64,000 nt of DNA from Paramicrobacterium fandaimingii (GTDB lineage Bacteria; Actinomycetota; Actinomycetes; Actinomycetales; Microbacteriaceae), in contig NZ_CP061170.1 in NCBI RefSeq assembly GCF_011751745.2, forward strand, positions 186,001 through 250,000, given 5' to 3'. Below the pieces are notes generated by a model, which was not told the DNA's origin, searched no databases, and saw only the letters and a program-made list of their open reading frames with translations. Below are positions 8,911-17,225 of the stretch, in pieces. The position numbers and the translations under genes were made by a program. How positions within the stretch are numbered: position 1 is the first letter of the stretch; each line of letters opens with the position of its first letter.

Positions 8911-9657
8911 TTACCAGGCGACAGGGCCCTCATCACTTGTGAAGCTGCCCGTACGCCCCGATTCGCGCAGCGCCATTTCGACGACGTGGTGTGCGCCGTC
9001 TTCGACGGTCTTTGTTCCCTGGAAGTTGTTCAGTGATGTTGCTGTCATCCCCGGATCGATCGTATACACGTTGATTCCGTCGGGTTCAAGCGCCGTTGCG
9101 AACGCAAGCGACACCGCGTGAAGTGCAGATTTCGACGCCGAATAGACTCCGAACATCGAGCGGTGCGGGTTCGACGGGTCGGCGTTGGCCGTGAGCGAAC
9201 CGCCGCCGCTTCCCACATTGACGATACGAGCGTTGGGAGTCTCGCGCAGGAGCGGGAGCAGCGCCTGAGTGATGGCGATGACGCCGAACACGTTGATCTC
9301 GTAAATCTGCCGGGCGATGTCGAGGGGAACCTGGGTGAGAAGACCAGATGATGCCCGCTCCTGGAGCGGCGTTTCCGAGTCTCCGATGAAGGAGACTCCG
9401 GCATTGTTGACGAGAACGTCGAGGCGACCGAACTCCCGACGAATGCGTTTGGCGGCGGCATCGACCGACGCGTGGTCCGTGACATCGAGCTGCACGGCGA
9501 CGGCGTCGCCGGTGATGTCGGCGGCGGCGGCCAACCCGCGATCGAGATCGCGCGAGCCGACGAGCACGGTGAAGCCGTGGGCGGCAAGGTCTTTCGCCGT
9601 CTGGTGCCCGATTCCCTTGTTTGCTCCGGTGATGAGTGCGACAGGATTGTTCGTCAT
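8911..9657 (-). CDS. Short-chain dehydrogenase/reductase (SDR)
   Basis: A 248-residue classical SDR starting at ATG 9657. Motifs: TGANKGIG cofactor loop near residues 10-17, NNAG near 88, and the catalytic YSASK. The best-known similar proteins are annotated loosely as carbonyl or quinone reductases. It is 55 bp upstream of the IclR gene on the same strand and divergent from an AraC regulator at 9751. Its substrate is not evident, and a link to the aromatic block is only by proximity. Confidence 0.88.
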   Translation of the reverse strand: MTNNPVALITGANKGIGHQTAKDLAAHGFTVLVGSRDLDRGLAAAADITGDAVAVQLDVTDHASVDAAAKRIRREFGRLDVLVNNAGVSFIGDSETPLQERASSGLLTQVPLDIARQIYEINVFGVIAITQALLPLLRETPNARIVNVGSGGGSLTANADPSNPHRSMFGVYSASKSALHAVSLAFATALEPDGINVYTIDPGMTATSLNNFQGTKTVEDGAHHVVEMALRESGRTGSFTSDEGPVAW

Positions 9658-9750
9658 GGTGATCTTCTCTTTCCGGGGTCGTAGTCGTGCCCCCACACAC
9701 CACCTTGCCTCCCTGAAAGCGAACGAGGAATAACGAATCATCCTATTTTT

Positions 9751-10689
9751 ATGTTCTATAATCCGAAGATGCCCGCAGATCGATTGTCAGACGTGCTTGA
9801 GTTCATCGACGTTCGCAGCGTGGTCTCGGGCAGCGTGGCGGTGAGTGGGCCGTGGGAGGCGCGGTCGAATGTCGACGAAGAACTAAAGTTCTGCGCGGTC
9901 GCTCAGGGCAGCGCGTGGCTCTCGACGGATGGGCTCGACGAGCCGATTCTGCTTGAGAAGGGCGACGTCGCGGTTCTGAACGGACGCTCGTGGCTGGCGC
10001 TTCGCGGCGGCACCGGAGACGGGCCGCCCGCAAGCATCCACCCGCCATCTGCGGGCACGCTGACCCGTGTTGACGACATCGATCCCGACGTCGCAGACGT
10101 GTTCATCGGGGGACGTGTCGACCTGAGTGCCGTCGGGAAGGAGCTTCTGCTGCAGGCGCTGCCCGCCGTTGCGTGGATCAGCGCATCGTCTGACTCGGCC
10201 GCGAACGTGCGCGCACACATCGACCAGATCTTTGCCGAGCTCGTGGCGGATCGCGTGGGTTCTGCGTTTGCGATTCGCCAATACGGGCAGTTGCTCCTCC
10301 TCGAGGTGCTCCGCAGCTTCATGAATGACGCGGCAGTTCCGACGGGGTGGCTCAAGGTTCTCGCGGATGAACGGTTGCGACCAGCGCTCACGCTCATTCA
10401 TGAGCAGCCGTCGAAGGCGTGGCGGTTGGAAGACCTCGCGCACGCGGCGATGATGTCGCGCACGACATTCGCTGAGCGCTTTCGTGAGGTGGCTGGAACG
10501 CCGCCGCTGACATACCTGATCCACTGGCGGATGCTGATGGCGCAGCGTGAGCTGCGGTCGCGCGACACGCGAATGCGGCCGCTGGCGCTCAGCCTCGGCT
10601 ACTCGTCAGAGAGTGCGTTCAGCACGGCGTTCAAGCGTCACGTCGGGGAGTCGCCGCAGGGCTATCGAGCGCGCATGCACGTCGCGTAA
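9751..10689 (+). CDS. AraC family regulator with N-terminal cupin (Cupin_6) domain
   Basis: A 312-residue regulator. Residues about 10-200 form the AraC-binding-like cupin with the GDVAVLNGRSWLALRGG turn; the last 100 residues are the double helix-turn-helix (WRLEDLAHAAMMSRTTFAERFREVAGTPPLTYL and RPLALSLGYSSESAFSTAFKRHVGESP). TATAAT at 9757-9762 overlaps the first codons, so if it is the -10 box the real start is the second ATG at 9769, read from a nearly leaderless transcript. It is divergent from the SDR gene, which regulators of this type commonly control. Confidence 0.87.
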   Translation: MFYNPKMPADRLSDVLEFIDVRSVVSGSVAVSGPWEARSNVDEELKFCAVAQGSAWLSTDGLDEPILLEKGDVAVLNGRSWLALRGGTGDGPPASIHPPSAGTLTRVDDIDPDVADVFIGGRVDLSAVGKELLLQALPAVAWISASSDSAANVRAHIDQIFAELVADRVGSAFAIRQYGQLLLLEVLRSFMNDAAVPTGWLKVLADERLRPALTLIHEQPSKAWRLEDLAHAAMMSRTTFAERFREVAGTPPLTYLIHWRMLMAQRELRSRDTRMRPLALSLGYSSESAFSTAFKRHVGESPQGYRARMHVA

Positions 10690-10840
10690 GGATCGGCGAG
10701 GGTATTGCTGCCTCCGAGAACGGGTGCCACTCTTGGTGTTTTTGTTGCAGCAGATACCCGCAAAAAATGGCCCGCGAGTGAGGCGGCGGTTCAGCCAGGG
10801 CAGCTGGCGAGTGAGCCGGGCAAGGGCCTGGCAACTCGGG

Positions 10841-11725
10841 CTACAGCGCGCACAGGCGGGCGAGGCGCTCCGCAGCATCCGTCTCGGGCATCGGCGTGTA
10901 CGCGACCACGTGGATCTCGGGATGGTCCGAGAGCGCGAGCTGGTGGTGCTCCAGGTGCAGAAGGCCGACATCAGGATGCTGAAACAGCCGCTCTCGTGAG
11001 GCGAAGCGCTGCACGTCGCGGCTCTCCCAGCCTGCGCGAAACGCAGCGCTCGCCGCGCTGAGCCTCTCGACGAGCATGCCGTGCGCCGGATCGCCGAGCC
11101 GCGGGCCCGTCTCGGCGCGGAACTCGCTGAGGAAGCGACGACTTGTGCGCTCCCAGTCGGGCAGCAGCGCGCGAACGTACGGGTCGGTGAAGACGAGCCA
11201 CAGCAGGTTGCGATCGTCGTCTGCGGCCGTCGCGATGCCCGGATACAGCTGTTCGTACGCGTCGTTCCACGCGAGCACCGCCCAGTCAGGCGCCAACGCA
11301 AACGCCGGGTCTGCCCACGAGTCGAGCAGGCGCTGCAGGCTCGGCGGAGCATCGTGCGTCGGCGGCACCTGTTGGGGGAGCGGGCTCGAGTAGCCGAGCA
11401 GCGCCAAAACGTAAGAGTGCGCGGATGCGTCGAGGCGCAGCGTGCGCGCGACAGCATCCACCACTTGACGTGAGGGATTGATGTCGCGGCCCTGCTCGAG
11501 CCAGGTGTACCAGGTGCCGCTCACGCCGGAAAGATAGGAGACCTCTTCGCGGCGCAGGCCGACATCGCCGCCTCGAGTGCGGGGCGGAAGCCCCACTTCG
11601 CTGCGCGACAGCTCGTTGCGCCGCGCGCGCAGGAAGCCGCCCAGCTCGGCACGGCGCTGAGCGTCGTCGCTTTCGCGCGGCGTCGTGCCTCGGGCGCGCC
11701 CTGCCCTCGCAGCATCCTGAATCAT
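10841..11725 (-). CDS. XRE-type regulator with MmyB-like ligand-binding domain
   Basis: A 294-residue protein. The N-terminal helix-turn-helix reads LGGFLRARRNELSRSEVGL...GLRREEVSYLSGVSGTWYTWLEQGRDINPS, the exact signature of the actinobacterial group whose C-terminal half is the PAS-like MmyB domain that binds a lipid- or flavin-sized ligand. It is divergent from ilvD, with two ACTAGT palindromes in the 76-bp gap. These regulators are usually next to a reductase or dehydrogenase they repress; a lone ilvD as partner is unusual. The C-terminus converges on the AraC gene with 151 bp of unassigned sequence between (10690-10840). Confidence 0.88.
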   Translation of the reverse strand: MIQDAARAGRARGTTPRESDDAQRRAELGGFLRARRNELSRSEVGLPPRTRGGDVGLRREEVSYLSGVSGTWYTWLEQGRDINPSRQVVDAVARTLRLDASAHSYVLALLGYSSPLPQQVPPTHDAPPSLQRLLDSWADPAFALAPDWAVLAWNDAYEQLYPGIATAADDDRNLLWLVFTDPYVRALLPDWERTSRRFLSEFRAETGPRLGDPAHGMLVERLSAASAAFRAGWESRDVQRFASRERLFQHPDVGLLHLEHHQLALSDHPEIHVVAYTPMPETDAAERLARLCAL

Positions 11726-11733
11726 TTTTCAAT

Positions 11734-11754
11734 ACTAGTAGTGACAGTACTAGT
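11734..11754. promoter_or_regulatory. Paired ACTAGT palindromes, putative operator
   Basis: ACTAGT occurs at 11734-11739 and 11749-11754, 15 bp apart centre to centre, within TACTAGTA and GTACTAGTG contexts. The pair starts 8 bp upstream of the XRE gene start, a likely autoregulatory site that could also control ilvD. Confidence 0.5.
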
Positions 11755-11801
11755 GCCAGCGGCAACTTCCGCGCGCGGCATCCCTCGGCCAGTCTTGTGT
11801 C

Positions 11802-13724
11802 ATGCCACACCTGCGTTCACGAACAGTCACCAACGGACGAAACATGGCCGGAGCCCGCGCGCTGCTGCGCGCCGCCGGCGTGAAGGGAAGCGATTTCGGC
11901 AAGCCGATCATCGCCGTCGCAAACAGCTTCACCGAGTTCGTTCCCGGGCACACGCACCTGCAGCCCGTCGGGCGCATTGTCTCCGAGGCGATCAACGCAG
12001 CGGGCGGCATCGCGCGCGAGTTCAACAGCATCGCCGTCGACGATGGCATCGCCATGGGGCACTCCGGCATGCTCTACTCTCTGCCGAGCCGCGACCTCAT
12101 CGCCGACTCCGTCGAGTACATGGTGAACGCGCATTGCGCAGACGCCCTCGTCTGCATCTCGAACTGCGACAAGATCACCCCGGGCATGCTGATGGCCGCG
12201 CTGCGCCTCAACATTCCGACTGTCTTCGTCTCGGGCGGCCCCATGGAGTCGGGCCGGGCGACGCTCGTCGACGGCTCGGTGCGCTCGCTCGACCTCGTCG
12301 ATGCGATTTCGGATGCCGTCAACGAGAACATCTCGGATGCCGACATGCTGCGCATCGAAGAGAGCGCGTGCCCCACGTGCGGCTCATGCTCGGGCATGTT
12401 CACGGCGAACTCCATGAATTGCCTCACCGAGGCAATGGGGCTCTCGCTTCCGGGCAACGGCTCGGTGCTCGCGACACACACGGCGCGAAAGGCGCTCTAC
12501 GAGAACGCCGGGAAGACCGTCGTCGACATCGCAACGCGGTACTACGACGGCGACGATTCATCCGTGCTGCCGCGCGAGATCGCCACACCCGCGGCATTCG
12601 AGAACGCCATGTCGCTCGACATCGCGATGGGTGGCTCGACAAACACGATCCTGCACCTGCTCGCGGCGGCGCACGAGGCAGGCGTCGAGTTCGGGCTCGA
12701 CGAGATCGATGCCGTCTCGCGCCGGGTGCCGTGCCTGGCGAAGGTGGCACCCAACGTGGCGAACGGGCGAACGTACTACATGGAAGACGTGCACCGCGCC
12801 GGCGGCATCCCTGCGCTTCTCGGCGAGCTGCGCCGCGGCGGGTTGCTGAACGAGAACGTACACAGCGTGCATTCGCCCTCGCTTGCCGAGTGGCTCGCGA
12901 GCTGGGATGTGCGCGGTGGCGCAGCAACCGACGAGGCGACCGACCTCTGGTTCGCTGCGCCAGGGGGCAAGCGCTCGTCGACGGCATTCAGCCAGTCAGA
13001 GCGCTGGGCCGATCTCGACATGGATGCTGCCGAGGGCTGCATCCACGACATCGAGCACGCATATTCGGTCGACGGCGGCCTCGCCGTGCTGCGCGGCAAC
13101 CTCGCCGTCGACGGTGCCGTCGTGAAGACCGCGGGCGTCGACGAGTCGATCTGGACATTCTCCGGCCCGGCCGTCGTGTGTGAGTCGCAAGATGAGGCCG
13201 TGCAGAAGATCCTCGCGAAAGAGGTGGGTGAGGGCGACGTCGTCGTCATCCGCTACGAGGGCCCCAAGGGCGGACCCGGCATGCAGGAGATGCTGTACCC
13301 CACGTCGTTCCTCAAAGGCCGTGGCCTCGGAAAGAAATGCGCGCTCATCACCGATGGACGCTTCTCGGGCGGAACCTCGGGACTGTCGATTGGGCACGTC
13401 TCGCCCGAAGCGGCATCCGGTGGTGATATCGCGCTTGTGGAGGACGGCGACATCATCTCGATCGACATTCCGAGTCGCGCGATGTCGCTCGACGTGCCTG
13501 CAGATGTGCTCGCCGAGCGTCGCCGTGCGCTGCTCGCCTCTGGCGGGTTCACGCCGCGCGACCGCGAGCGCGTCGTGTCGCCCGCGCTGCGTGCCTACGC
13601 CGCAATGGCACTGTCTGCCGACAAGGGCGCCGTGCGCGACGTCGACAAGGTCGAGCGCGCGCTTCGATTGATGGAAGCACAGGATGCTCTCGGAGCTGAG
13701 TCGGCCGTCAGCCAAACCGTTTAG
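11802..13724 (+). CDS. ilvD: Dihydroxy-acid dehydratase
   Basis: A 640-residue IlvD/Edd family enzyme that dehydrates dihydroxyisovalerate and dihydroxymethylvalerate in valine, isoleucine and leucine synthesis. It is collinear with the enterobacterial enzyme from the first residues ([21 protein letters not shown]). Fe-S cluster ligands are expected at Cys122 (SNCDK) and in the CPTCGSC block at 190-196; [10 protein letters not shown] and DDGIAMGH are intact. It stands alone, without ilvBNC or leu genes nearby. The stop overlaps the convergent HxlR stop by 4 bp. The ribosome site is weak. A sugar-acid dehydratase role is less likely because the similarity to true IlvD is close throughout. Confidence 0.93.
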   Translation: MPHLRSRTVTNGRNMAGARALLRAAGVKGSDFGKPIIAVANSFTEFVPGHTHLQPVGRIVSEAINAAGGIAREFNSIAVDDGIAMGHSGMLYSLPSRDLIADSVEYMVNAHCADALVCISNCDKITPGMLMAALRLNIPTVFVSGGPMESGRATLVDGSVRSLDLVDAISDAVNENISDADMLRIEESACPTCGSCSGMFTANSMNCLTEAMGLSLPGNGSVLATHTARKALYENAGKTVVDIATRYYDGDDSSVLPREIATPAAFENAMSLDIAMGGSTNTILHLLAAAHEAGVEFGLDEIDAVSRRVPCLAKVAPNVANGRTYYMEDVHRAGGIPALLGELRRGGLLNENVHSVHSPSLAEWLASWDVRGGAATDEATDLWFAAPGGKRSSTAFSQSERWADLDMDAAEGCIHDIEHAYSVDGGLAVLRGNLAVDGAVVKTAGVDESIWTFSGPAVVCESQDEAVQKILAKEVGEGDVVVIRYEGPKGGPGMQEMLYPTSFLKGRGLGKKCALITDGRFSGGTSGLSIGHVSPEAASGGDIALVEDGDIISIDIPSRAMSLDVPADVLAERRRALLASGGFTPRDRERVVSPALRAYAAMALSADKGAVRDVDKVERALRLMEAQDALGAESAVSQTV

Positions 13725-14068
13725 CGGGTCGGCCGCAGATTTCGCATTGCCCAGTCGCCGAGCGAATCGATTGTCGGCACGATTTCGGCGCCCGCCGCTG
13801 TGAGCCCGTAGCTGACCGATATGGGTGGCCCATTCGAGACATCGCGGCTTACGAGCCCAGCCTCGACGAGCTCGGTCAGGCGATCCGAAAGCACGGTGTC
13901 ACTGATGCCGCTGACAGCCTTGCGCAGCCCGACGAACGATGCTTCGCCTTGGCCGAGCACAGCGAGGATCATGCCGTTCCACCGTTTTCCCAACACCGAG
14001 AAGGCAAGTGTGATCGCAGCGTCACACATGCGTGTTTCGGACTCGCGATCGACCATGGCATCAATCAT
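13721..14068 (-). CDS. HxlR family regulator
   Basis: A 115-residue single-domain regulator read from ATG 14068; ATG 14056 is an alternative. It shows the HxlR winged-helix signature: [44 protein letters not shown] and the [20 protein letters not shown] wing. Unlike most members it has a single Cys near the N-terminus (MCDAA), the position used for redox or quinone sensing in HypR/QorR-type proteins. It is divergent from azoR, the classic pairing for quinone- or diamide-responsive control. Confidence 0.87.
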   Translation of the reverse strand: MIDAMVDRESETRMCDAAITLAFSVLGKRWNGMILAVLGQGEASFVGLRKAVSGISDTVLSDRLTELVEAGLVSRDVSNGPPISVSYGLTAAGAEIVPTIDSLGDWAMRNLRPTR

Positions 14069-14086
14069 ACGTGCTACTGTTTTCCG

Positions 14087-14109
14087 AGTCACTTTGTTTT
14101 TCTTAGTCA
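14087..14109. promoter_or_regulatory. AGTCA direct repeats in the HxlR/azoR gap
   Basis: AGTCA occurs at 14087-14091 and 14105-14109, 18 bp apart, flanking a T-rich stretch in the 61-bp gap between the two divergent genes. It is a candidate operator for the HxlR protein; the assignment is inference. Confidence 0.35.
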
Positions 14110-14129
14110 AATGGATTTGGAGCACGTTA

Positions 14130-14780
14130 ATGTCACTGTTTCGCCTCGACGCCAGCATTATGCCGGCCGCATCCCAGAGCCGCGCCCTGGCCGATTTGGT
14201 TGAAGCGGAGTGGTCTGCGGAACACCCCGACTCTGTCGTCACCCGTCGTGATATTGGAAGCAATCCGCTCCCGTCCACGCTCTGGCGTGACGTTGTCACC
14301 AGCGGCTTTGTCGCCGAGGGCGAGCGCAGCCCGGCTCAGCTCGACGCTCGGGCACAGGCCACCGAAATCGCCGACGAACTGATCAACGCCGACGCCCTTC
14401 TGCTGGCGGTGCCGCTCTACAACTGGGGAGTCGCCGCTCACGTGAAGAGCTGGTACGACGTCGCGTACGCGGACCCACGCATCGCCGAAGGCGCGCTGAA
14501 GGGCAAGCCTGCCGTGCTCACGACGGTGCTCGGCGGTAATTACAACCCCGGCACTCCTAAGGAGGGGTGGGACCATTCAACTCCGTGGCTTGAGCGCGTG
14601 CTCGGCGAAGTCTGGGGCACCGATCTGCTCGTTGTGCAGCGCCCGTTCACGCTCGTTGGAGTCAATCCTGCGATGGACCAGTTCGCCGAGCAGGCCGCGG
14701 AGATCAAGGCCGGCGCCGAGCAGCTCGCAATCGAGTACGGGCGCGCCATTGCCGCGAAGCGGAACGTGCTGGTCGGCTGA
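14130..14780 (+). CDS. azoR: FMN-dependent NADH:quinone oxidoreductase / azoreductase
   Basis: A 216-residue flavodoxin-fold protein starting at ATG 14130 with GGAG upstream. It has the AzoR phosphate-binding loop near residues 8-16 (SIMPAASQS), the PLYNWGVAAHVKSWYD block around 95-110 and the family's GGNY loop. Members reduce quinones and azo dyes by two electrons using NADH. Divergent transcription from an HxlR regulator and the strong terminator after it suggest a one-gene detoxification unit induced by electrophiles. Confidence 0.87.
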   Translation: MSLFRLDASIMPAASQSRALADLVEAEWSAEHPDSVVTRRDIGSNPLPSTLWRDVVTSGFVAEGERSPAQLDARAQATEIADELINADALLLAVPLYNWGVAAHVKSWYDVAYADPRIAEGALKGKPAVLTTVLGGNYNPGTPKEGWDHSTPWLERVLGEVWGTDLLVVQRPFTLVGVNPAMDQFAEQAAEIKAGAEQLAIEYGRAIAAKRNVLVG

Positions 14781-14792
14781 CACCAAAGACAG

Positions 14793-14849
14793 ACGACCCC
14801 GCCTGCCACTCCCGGACGACGTCCGGCCAGCGGCAGGTGGGGTCGTTTT
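14793..14849. terminator. Terminator between azoR and the SGNH hydrolase gene
   Basis: ACGACCCC/CCTGCC at 14793-14807 pairs with GGCAGG/GGGGTCGT at 14832-14847, followed by TTTT on the plus strand. A second small hairpin (CCGGAC-GAC-GTCCGG, 14812-14826) sits inside the loop. It separates two convergent genes. Confidence 0.8.
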
Positions 14850-14857
14850 CTGGCTTT

Positions 14858-16021
14858 CTAGCGGGGCCATCCCAGGGCCGCGAACCGATCGCCGATGAGG
14901 CGGTGCGTCGCGGCATCCGGGTGCAGATTATCGGGGAGTGGATGCTCGTCAGAGTCTGACGGCCCGTACAGGTCGAGACCGTCGAGGTACCGCAGATTCG
15001 GATCGTCGACCGATCGCTCGGCGACGATCGAGGCGAGCGTTTCGCGCATCACCGTGAGTGTGAGCTTGCCCGCCGCAACCTCTGCCGGATCACCGAAGGC
15101 ACGAAACTGCATCTCGCCGCGCGCAAGCGCTTCGAGGTCGAAACCGCCCGGGCCGGGCGTGCTCTCGTGAATCGGGGCGAGCACAGGAGACACGACGAGC
15201 AGCGGCGTCTCGGGGTGGCCATCGCGAATCGTGTCGAGATACCCGTGCACGGCTGTTCGGAAGGCGCGCAGCCGCATGAGGTCGGCGTTCGCGATGTTGA
15301 TGCCGAGCTTCACGCTGATGAGGTCTGCGGGAGTGTCCCTGATGACTCGGGCAATGAACGGATCAAGCAGGGCGCTGCCGCCGAGGCCGAGATTCACAAG
15401 GTTGAGGTCGAGGGCGTTTGCTGCGATAACCGGCCAGATTCCCGTTGGATGCGTTGCATTCGACCCGTGGCTGATCGAGCTGCCGTGATGCAGCCAGACG
15501 AGGCGCTCGTCAGTCACGGCGCGCACGGGCGCGTTCGTGAGCAGGGCGACGAGATCGACCGTCTCGTTGTGCGGAAGCCAGATCTCCACGCGCTTCTCAC
15601 CTGGCTCAAGGCTCTCGAAGACGATGCGATCTGGCTCCTTCGCGTCAAGGCTGCGCTCGCCCGTCTGCATGTCGATCATGATGAGGGTTGCCGATTCGAG
15701 CGAGGCGCTCGCCACGAGGGCGCCGTCGATTGTGAGATCGAAGATGCCGCGTGGGCGCGCGGGTGCGCCACGGTAGCCGAATCTGACGGCGCTGGCTTCG
15801 AGTGCGATGCTCGTCGCCGTGGTGTCGAACACCAGCCGCACGCCAGAAGGCTGCGCTTCGACCATGTCGAGCTGGGGGTCTGCTGCTTGACGACGCGCCC
15901 ACTCGGGGAGGCGGTGCGGTCGCAGCCCGTGTGCGCCCGGCTCGAGCGCGTGTGCGCCGTGCACAAGCGGCGCGGTGATCGGTGTGGTGATCGGTGTGGT
16001 GATGATGTCTGCTGTTGTCAT
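14858..16021 (-). CDS. SGNH/GDSL-type hydrolase
   Basis: A 387-residue protein. A beta-rich N-terminal domain of about 165 residues, probably carbohydrate-binding in style, precedes an SGNH esterase domain. Block I is GSSISHG with Ser182 as the likely nucleophile, block II NLGLGGS, block III the Asn of KLGINIAN, and block V DNLHPD with the catalytic Asp/His. No signal peptide is visible, so it should be cytoplasmic. Such two-domain proteins deacetylate or de-esterify sugars or small esters. The first residues are repetitive (TTPITTPIT). Its start overlaps the TetR stop (ATGA), so the two are cotranscribed. Confidence 0.83.
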   Translation of the reverse strand: MTTADIITTPITTPITAPLVHGAHALEPGAHGLRPHRLPEWARRQAADPQLDMVEAQPSGVRLVFDTTATSIALEASAVRFGYRGAPARPRGIFDLTIDGALVASASLESATLIMIDMQTGERSLDAKEPDRIVFESLEPGEKRVEIWLPHNETVDLVALLTNAPVRAVTDERLVWLHHGSSISHGSNATHPTGIWPVIAANALDLNLVNLGLGGSALLDPFIARVIRDTPADLISVKLGINIANADLMRLRAFRTAVHGYLDTIRDGHPETPLLVVSPVLAPIHESTPGPGGFDLEALARGEMQFRAFGDPAEVAAGKLTLTVMRETLASIVAERSVDDPNLRYLDGLDLYGPSDSDEHPLPDNLHPDAATHRLIGDRFAALGWPR

Positions 16022-16614
16022 GCTGGACTTTCGATGATTGAGGTGTGTGACGGTTCCGGCCAGTGTCGTAGCATGGCGTCGAGCGCGTCGATGGCGCGAT
16101 GCCAGCTGCTCTCGCTGTCGGGAGAGCTGTGGCTGAACGAGCCGCTCTGCTCAAGCGAGATGAAGCCGTGAAATGTGGCGCCCAGCACGCGGGTGGCGTG
16201 CGGCCGCTCGGAGGCGGGTAGGTCGTACTCGCGCAGCACGGCGCTGGCCAGGTCGGTATTTCGTGGCCCTCCGCTTGCCGCCGCTGTCGCGTGATCAAGC
16301 GGAATGCGCGTCGCGGCGTAACGGCCCGGATGCGCTCGCGCATAGTCGCGATAGGCGTTGCCGAGTGCCCCGAGCGCGTTCTTTCCCGCGCGTCCGGCCA
16401 GCGCTTCTGCGCCGTGGTCGGCCAGTTCATCGAGAGAGCGGAGAGCCATGCGCGTCTTCAGATCGTCGAGGTCGCGAACGTGGGCGTAGAGGCTCGCGGT
16501 CTTGACCCCCACGTGCTGCGCGAGGCGCGTCATGGTGACGCCGGTCAGTCCCGCCGCATCCGCCAGTTCGAGGCCAGCGTCGACGACCCTCTCGGGAGTC
16601 AGCCCAATGCGCAT
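16018..16614 (-). CDS. TetR family regulator (WHG-type C-terminal domain)
   Basis: A 198-residue regulator: helix-turn-helix GLTGVTMTRLAQHVGVKTASLYAHV near residues 19-43 and an all-helical TetR_C domain with the W/G pattern of the WHG group. It is the first gene of a two-gene operon with the SGNH hydrolase. A palindrome 21-43 bp upstream of the start is its likely operator, giving simple autoregulation of the pair. The inducer is probably an ester or product of the hydrolase; that is inference. Confidence 0.88.
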   Translation of the reverse strand: MRIGLTPERVVDAGLELADAAGLTGVTMTRLAQHVGVKTASLYAHVRDLDDLKTRMALRSLDELADHGAEALAGRAGKNALGALGNAYRDYARAHPGRYAATRIPLDHATAAASGGPRNTDLASAVLREYDLPASERPHATRVLGATFHGFISLEQSGSFSHSSPDSESSWHRAIDALDAMLRHWPEPSHTSIIESPA

Positions 16615-16634
16615 GACGCAACCTTCTCTCAGTT

Positions 16635-16657
16635 GGCAATTGCCTAATAGTATTAGG
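16635..16657. promoter_or_regulatory. Overlapping palindromes, putative TetR operator
   Basis: GGCAATTGCC (16635-16644) and CCTAATAGTATTAGG (16643-16657) are each perfect palindromes that overlap by 2 bp. They lie 21 bp upstream of the TetR start and 61 bp before the divergent gene at 16719, so one site could control both. Confidence 0.6.
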
Positions 16658-16718
16658 GTAGCACTTAATTACCATGGCGCGGGCCGAAACTGTCAGCCGC
16701 TCATCCCATACTTGAAGC

Positions 16719-17225
16719 ATGTGGCGGCCCTGGCGAATAGTGACGATGGTGCTTGGGGCGACAATCGGCGGAGCCGTAGCGGCGGGGCTCTACGTGCTTG
16801 TCGGCACGCTCATCGAGAGCGCACTTCTGCACTCGGAGCTTGTGCTGGGCATCGCCGTGATCTACGGAGTGATCGGCTCAGTTGCCGGAGCGGTAATCGG
16901 GCTTGTTTCCGGCGTCGCGGCCGCTGTCGTTGTTGCTTCGCTTCGCCGATCGAGTCGCTCGCGGGCGCGAATATGGTGGGCGACGCTCGCCGCCGTTGTT
17001 GCGGGCTCGAGCGTTCTCGCGTGGATGTTCGCCGCCCTGAGTTCGATCGAGCACAACCTCGCGCTGATCGGTGCGGGCACGATTCTCATCACTCTGCTCG
17101 CGTCGATCGGGCTGACCCTGTGTGAGCGCAGGCAGCGTGCCCGAATCGCGCAGTCCCGTGCGCGCGTCACGCGAGCGCGTGCGCGCCAGAAAGCCGCTCG
17201 AGCTGTTCCCACACGCGTGCGCTGA
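16719..17225 (+). CDS. Small membrane protein of unknown function
   Basis: A 168-residue protein with four predicted membrane segments: about 7-28, 41-74 (Gly/Ala/Val-rich, probably one long or two short helices), 86-108 and 113-133. The tail from about residue 135 is a highly basic Arg/Ala segment that would face the cytoplasm. I do not recognise a family. The last 59 bp overlap the 3' end of the convergent SDR gene, so the Arg-rich tail is encoded antisense to the SDR C-terminus and may be a recent extension. Confidence 0.6.
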   Translation: MWRPWRIVTMVLGATIGGAVAAGLYVLVGTLIESALLHSELVLGIAVIYGVIGSVAGAVIGLVSGVAAAVVVASLRRSSRSRARIWWATLAAVVAGSSVLAWMFAALSSIEHNLALIGAGTILITLLASIGLTLCERRQRARIAQSRARVTRARARQKAARAVPTRVR

